Below, piece by piece: positions 61,457 to 64,000 of a stretch of DNA of 64,000 nucleotides; position 1 is the first letter of the stretch; each line of letters opens with the position of its first letter. The DNA comes from PGYR01 sp041675005. Lineage in GTDB: Bacteria; Bacteroidota; Ignavibacteria; Kapaibacteriales; UBA2268. The notes below the pieces were generated by a model that worked only from the letters and a program-made list of their open reading frames with translations, did no database searches and was not told the DNA's origin. The translations under genes were made by a program, and so were the position numbers. The stretch is taken from positions 26,817 to 90,816 of the forward strand of contig JBAYUQ010000011.1 of the NCBI GenBank assembly GCA_041675005.1. Reading direction: 5' to 3'.

Positions 61457-64000
61457 ATGAAACGAATAGCTATACTATGTGCATGCATATTACTATTAGT
61501 ATCATCTACCCTAATTGGGCAAGTACCAAATAAGATTTCCTATCAGGGGTTACTAACAAATACTGCTCTCAAACCTCTGGCTGATGGGGACTATAATATC
61601 GAATTTAGGATATATAGTGATCAAAACGGTACACAAAAACTGTGGACTGAGAAACAGACTTTAACTATTCAGAACGGTGTATTCAACGCAGTTTTGGGTG
61701 AAATCACCCCTATTAATCTGAAGTTTGATGAGAGGTATTGGCTTGGAATAAAAGTAGAAAATGAGGCTGAAATGACTCCTCGTATTCCGATGGTTTCGGT
61801 TCCCTATTCATTTTATGCTGGTTTGTCGGAAGGACTAGCTGATAATGCGACAGGTGCGGTTCTATCTCTAAATGGATTAGAAGGTGACGTAGAAATAGAA
61901 GGCGATAACGGAGTAACTGTAAGCAAAAGCGGCAATAAGCTACTAATCAGCAATAAAGTAAGTGCTATTGAAACAATAATTTCTTCTAAGGCACAATTAA
62001 CTATAAATATGAACGGTACGGAAGTCGATGTAAATATCGCTCCTAAAAGTATAACGGAAGAAGAAATATCAAGTGTAAATTGGGAGTCTATCACCAATAA
62101 ACCAACTCTCTATCAACCCGGTGGCCCTGCAGGTGGTGATTTAGTCGGTGATTACCCGAATCCTACTTTATCTGACAAAGGTGCAACTACTGGTCAAGTT
62201 TTAAAATGGAATGGTACTCAATGGGTTGCCGAAGATGATATGGTTGGCAGTTTCGAATTTACTGTTAATAGCCCTTTGTCGGGAGACGGCACAAAGCTGA
62301 ACCCATTATCTATGAGTAAATCTTCAGTTAATACTGACGGTTATCTGACTTCGAACGATTGGACTAAATTCGACAATAAGCTAGATAAAGTATCTACGGA
62401 TGCGATAATTCTTGGTGATGGTACTTTGACAAACCCATTATCAATGGCGAAAGCAAATAGTACTAATAGTGGTTACTTGGATTCGGAAGATTGGAAGAGA
62501 TTCGATAATAAAATTGATAATGTTGTAGCTAGTGGTGCGATAATAGGTAAAGGTACAACGGCTAACCCGATTAGAATGAACAAAGCAACGAACTCGGTAG
62601 ATGGGTATTTATCTTTCACTGATTGGAACACATTCAATAACAAACTAACTTCAGTAAAAAGCAATTTACCTATAACAGGTGATGGTTCCACTACTAATCC
62701 ACTAACTATGAACAAAGCATCTTCAACTTCGGACGGATATCTTACAGCTTCCGATTGGACGAAGTTCAATGCTCCGAATTCAGTAAGCGTTAACTCCCCT
62801 CTTGTAGGTGACGGTAGTACAACAAACCCTATCACATTAGGAAAGGCAGATGCAGTGACTAATGGATTTTTATCTTCATCAGATTGGAATACATTCAACA
62901 ATAAACTTGGAATGTTAGTTAGCAACGCTCCTCTTTCAGGTAATGGGACAACTGCTTCTCCTTTGATGATGAGTCAAGCGAACACCACTTCAAATGGATA
63001 TTTGAGTTCAGGTGATTGGAATTTATTCAATAATAAACTTACAACTGTATCTGCTAATGCTCCAATGACTGGGAATGGAACAAGTCTCGACCCATTATCT
63101 TTAGCAAGAGCTAATTCTACTGCTGACGGTTATCTGGGCTCAACAGATTGGGTTAAATTCGACAACAAACTAGACGTAGTAGCTACAACAGCACCAATTA
63201 ATGGGCAAGGAACGACTGCTAGCCCACTAACAATGGCTCAGGCAAACGCTACAACAAATGGATATCTCTCATCCTCTGATTGGGTGAAATTCAATACCGC
63301 AGCTACAGTTTCCGTATCAGCACCAATAAGTGGTGATGGAACAAGTGGAAACCCAATATCAATGGCATCAGCTAATACTTCTATTGATGGATACTTAACT
63401 TCATCGGATTGGAATATATTCAATAATAAACTTGGATTAGTATCCGTTAATGGACCTCTCGTTGGTGATGGGACTACATCATCTCCTATTACATTAGGTA
63501 AAGCCGATATTACAACAAATGGGTTTTTATCATCTACAGACTGGAACACATTCAACAATAAACTAACAACTGTGTCAGCTAATGCTCCAATGACTGGTAG
63601 TGGAACGTCTTTAAGTCCTCTTGTTCTTGCTCAAGCAAATGGCAGTACAGACGGTTATCTAAGCTCTACGGATTGGACGAAGTTTAATAACTCTGGTACA
63701 ATAACAGCTTCTGCTCCTCTTTCGGGTGACGGTTCAACTGGTAGTCCATTAGTTATCGCTACTGCAAATACTACAACTGATGGTTATGTAACATCTACTG
63801 ATTGGAATACATTTAATAATAAACTTACAACTGTGTCAGCTTCAGCTCCAATGACTGGTAGTGGAACGTCTGGAGACCCTCTTGTTCTTGCTCAAGCGAA
63901 CGGTTCGACTGACGGTTATCTTTCAGCTACAGATTGGACTAAGTTCAACAACTCTGGTACTATTACAGCGTCTGCTCCTCTTTCGGGTGACGGTTCAACA
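61457..64000 (+). CDS. large tail-fibre-like repeat protein (runs past window end)
   Basis: The frame from the ATG at 61457 (Shine-Dalgarno GGAG 7 bases before it) is open through to the last base, giving 848 residues so far. A signal peptide (1-20) is followed by an N-terminal domain (about 22-125: KISYQGLLTNTALKPLADGD, then YSFYAG) typical of Bacteroidota/Chlorobiota repeat proteins. A linker with GGPAGGDLVGDYPNPTL is followed by at least 12 repeats of 43-44 residues. The repeat consensus is APLSGDGT...NPL.MA.ANST.DGYL.S.DWTKFNN. Period is 132 or 129 bases. Such repeats form triple-stranded beta fibres in tail fibres and adhesins; here it is likely a secreted cell-surface fibre. The C-terminus is unknown. 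Confidence 0.9.
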   Translation, partial: MKRIAILCACILLLVSSTLIGQVPNKISYQGLLTNTALKPLADGDYNIEFRIYSDQNGTQKLWTEKQTLTIQNGVFNAVLGEITPINLKFDERYWLGIKVENEAEMTPRIPMVSVPYSFYAGLSEGLADNATGAVLSLNGLEGDVEIEGDNGVTVSKSGNKLLISNKVSAIETIISSKAQLTINMNGTEVDVNIAPKSITEEEISSVNWESITNKPTLYQPGGPAGGDLVGDYPNPTLSDKGATTGQVLKWNGTQWVAEDDMVGSFEFTVNSPLSGDGTKLNPLSMSKSSVNTDGYLTSNDWTKFDNKLDKVSTDAIILGDGTLTNPLSMAKANSTNSGYLDSEDWKRFDNKIDNVVASGAIIGKGTTANPIRMNKATNSVDGYLSFTDWNTFNNKLTSVKSNLPITGDGSTTNPLTMNKASSTSDGYLTASDWTKFNAPNSVSVNSPLVGDGSTTNPITLGKADAVTNGFLSSSDWNTFNNKLGMLVSNAPLSGNGTTASPLMMSQANTTSNGYLSSGDWNLFNNKLTTVSANAPMTGNGTSLDPLSLARANSTADGYLGSTDWVKFDNKLDVVATTAPINGQGTTASPLTMAQANATTNGYLSSSDWVKFNTAATVSVSAPISGDGTSGNPISMASANTSIDGYLTSSDWNIFNNKLGLVSVNGPLVGDGTTSSPITLGKADITTNGFLSSTDWNTFNNKLTTVSANAPMTGSGTSLSPLVLAQANGSTDGYLSSTDWTKFNNSGTITASAPLSGDGSTGSPLVIATANTTTDGYVTSTDWNTFNNKLTTVSASAPMTGSGTSGDPLVLAQANGSTDGYLSATDWTKFNNSGTITASAPLSGDGST

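Noticed and set aside
61813..63558. Three minus-strand ORFs in the terminal repeat region
   Set aside because: They recur with the 132-base period of the plus-strand repeats and have no start or family, so they are shadows.

Overview
The window looks like one contig from an AT-rich member of the Bacteroidota/Chlorobiota superphylum (Kapabacteria or Ignavibacteria-like is my best guess; no rRNA is present to settle it). The reasons are: several large secreted proteins ending in type IX secretion (T9SS) type A sorting domains; outer-membrane beta-barrels and OmpA-like proteins; few strong Shine-Dalgarno sites; and a recurrent TAnnTTTG element in front of many genes, which is the Bacteroidetes-type -7 promoter box.

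Layout. 1-5186: at least three tandem TPR/transmembrane/class III adenylate cyclase genes plus a small membrane protein. 5388-9353: a giant DUF11-like T9SS surface protein. 9708-14844: translation and nucleotide genes on the minus strand (asnS, gmk, thrS), with a small lipoprotein and a cluster of palindromic REP-like repeats between them. 14980-16550: two tandem outer-membrane barrel paralogues. 16630-16703: a CAU tRNA with tRNA-Ile2 features.

16750-32882 is the most accessory-looking part. It holds a decayed recombinase-like HTH fragment, a 1482-aa T9SS protein, a REPIN-like inverted repeat, and a minus-strand operon. That operon encodes a Kelch/T9SS protein, a double-OmpA-domain protein, a choice-of-anchor-D/T9SS protein and two small secreted proteins. 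The block is flanked by an almost perfect 31-bp direct repeat, and a 12-bp x 6 tandem array lies upstream of the operon. 32883-35699 holds another T9SS protein and two decayed, fused genes (RidA-like and MbnP-like).

35700-46000 is mostly ordinary metabolism and housekeeping: VOC protein, AhpD-like protein, SlyD, alpha/beta hydrolase, GNAT, PLP decarboxylase, MazG and a FabL-like enoyl-ACP reductase. It also holds a lipoprotein related to inorganic pyrophosphatase that has lost its catalytic aspartates, and a three-gene envelope cassette. 47651-49059 carries mraZ-rsmH with MraZ-box-like repeats, but not the rest of the dcw cluster. 49072-53619 is a TamB-like protein. It is followed by a response regulator, pyruvate kinase, a DUF423 protein, an envelope hydrolase operon that includes an M28-like protein lacking zinc ligands, a carboxyltransferase subunit (pccB/mmdA type) and a YCF48/BNR-like lipoprotein. 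The window ends inside a long tail-fibre-like repeat protein with a 43-44-residue repeat.

No CRISPR array, intact transposase or phage module was seen. The best candidates for something undescribed are the 17-32 kb surface-protein block, the tandem cyclase array, the catalytically dead enzyme relatives, and the terminal repeat protein.
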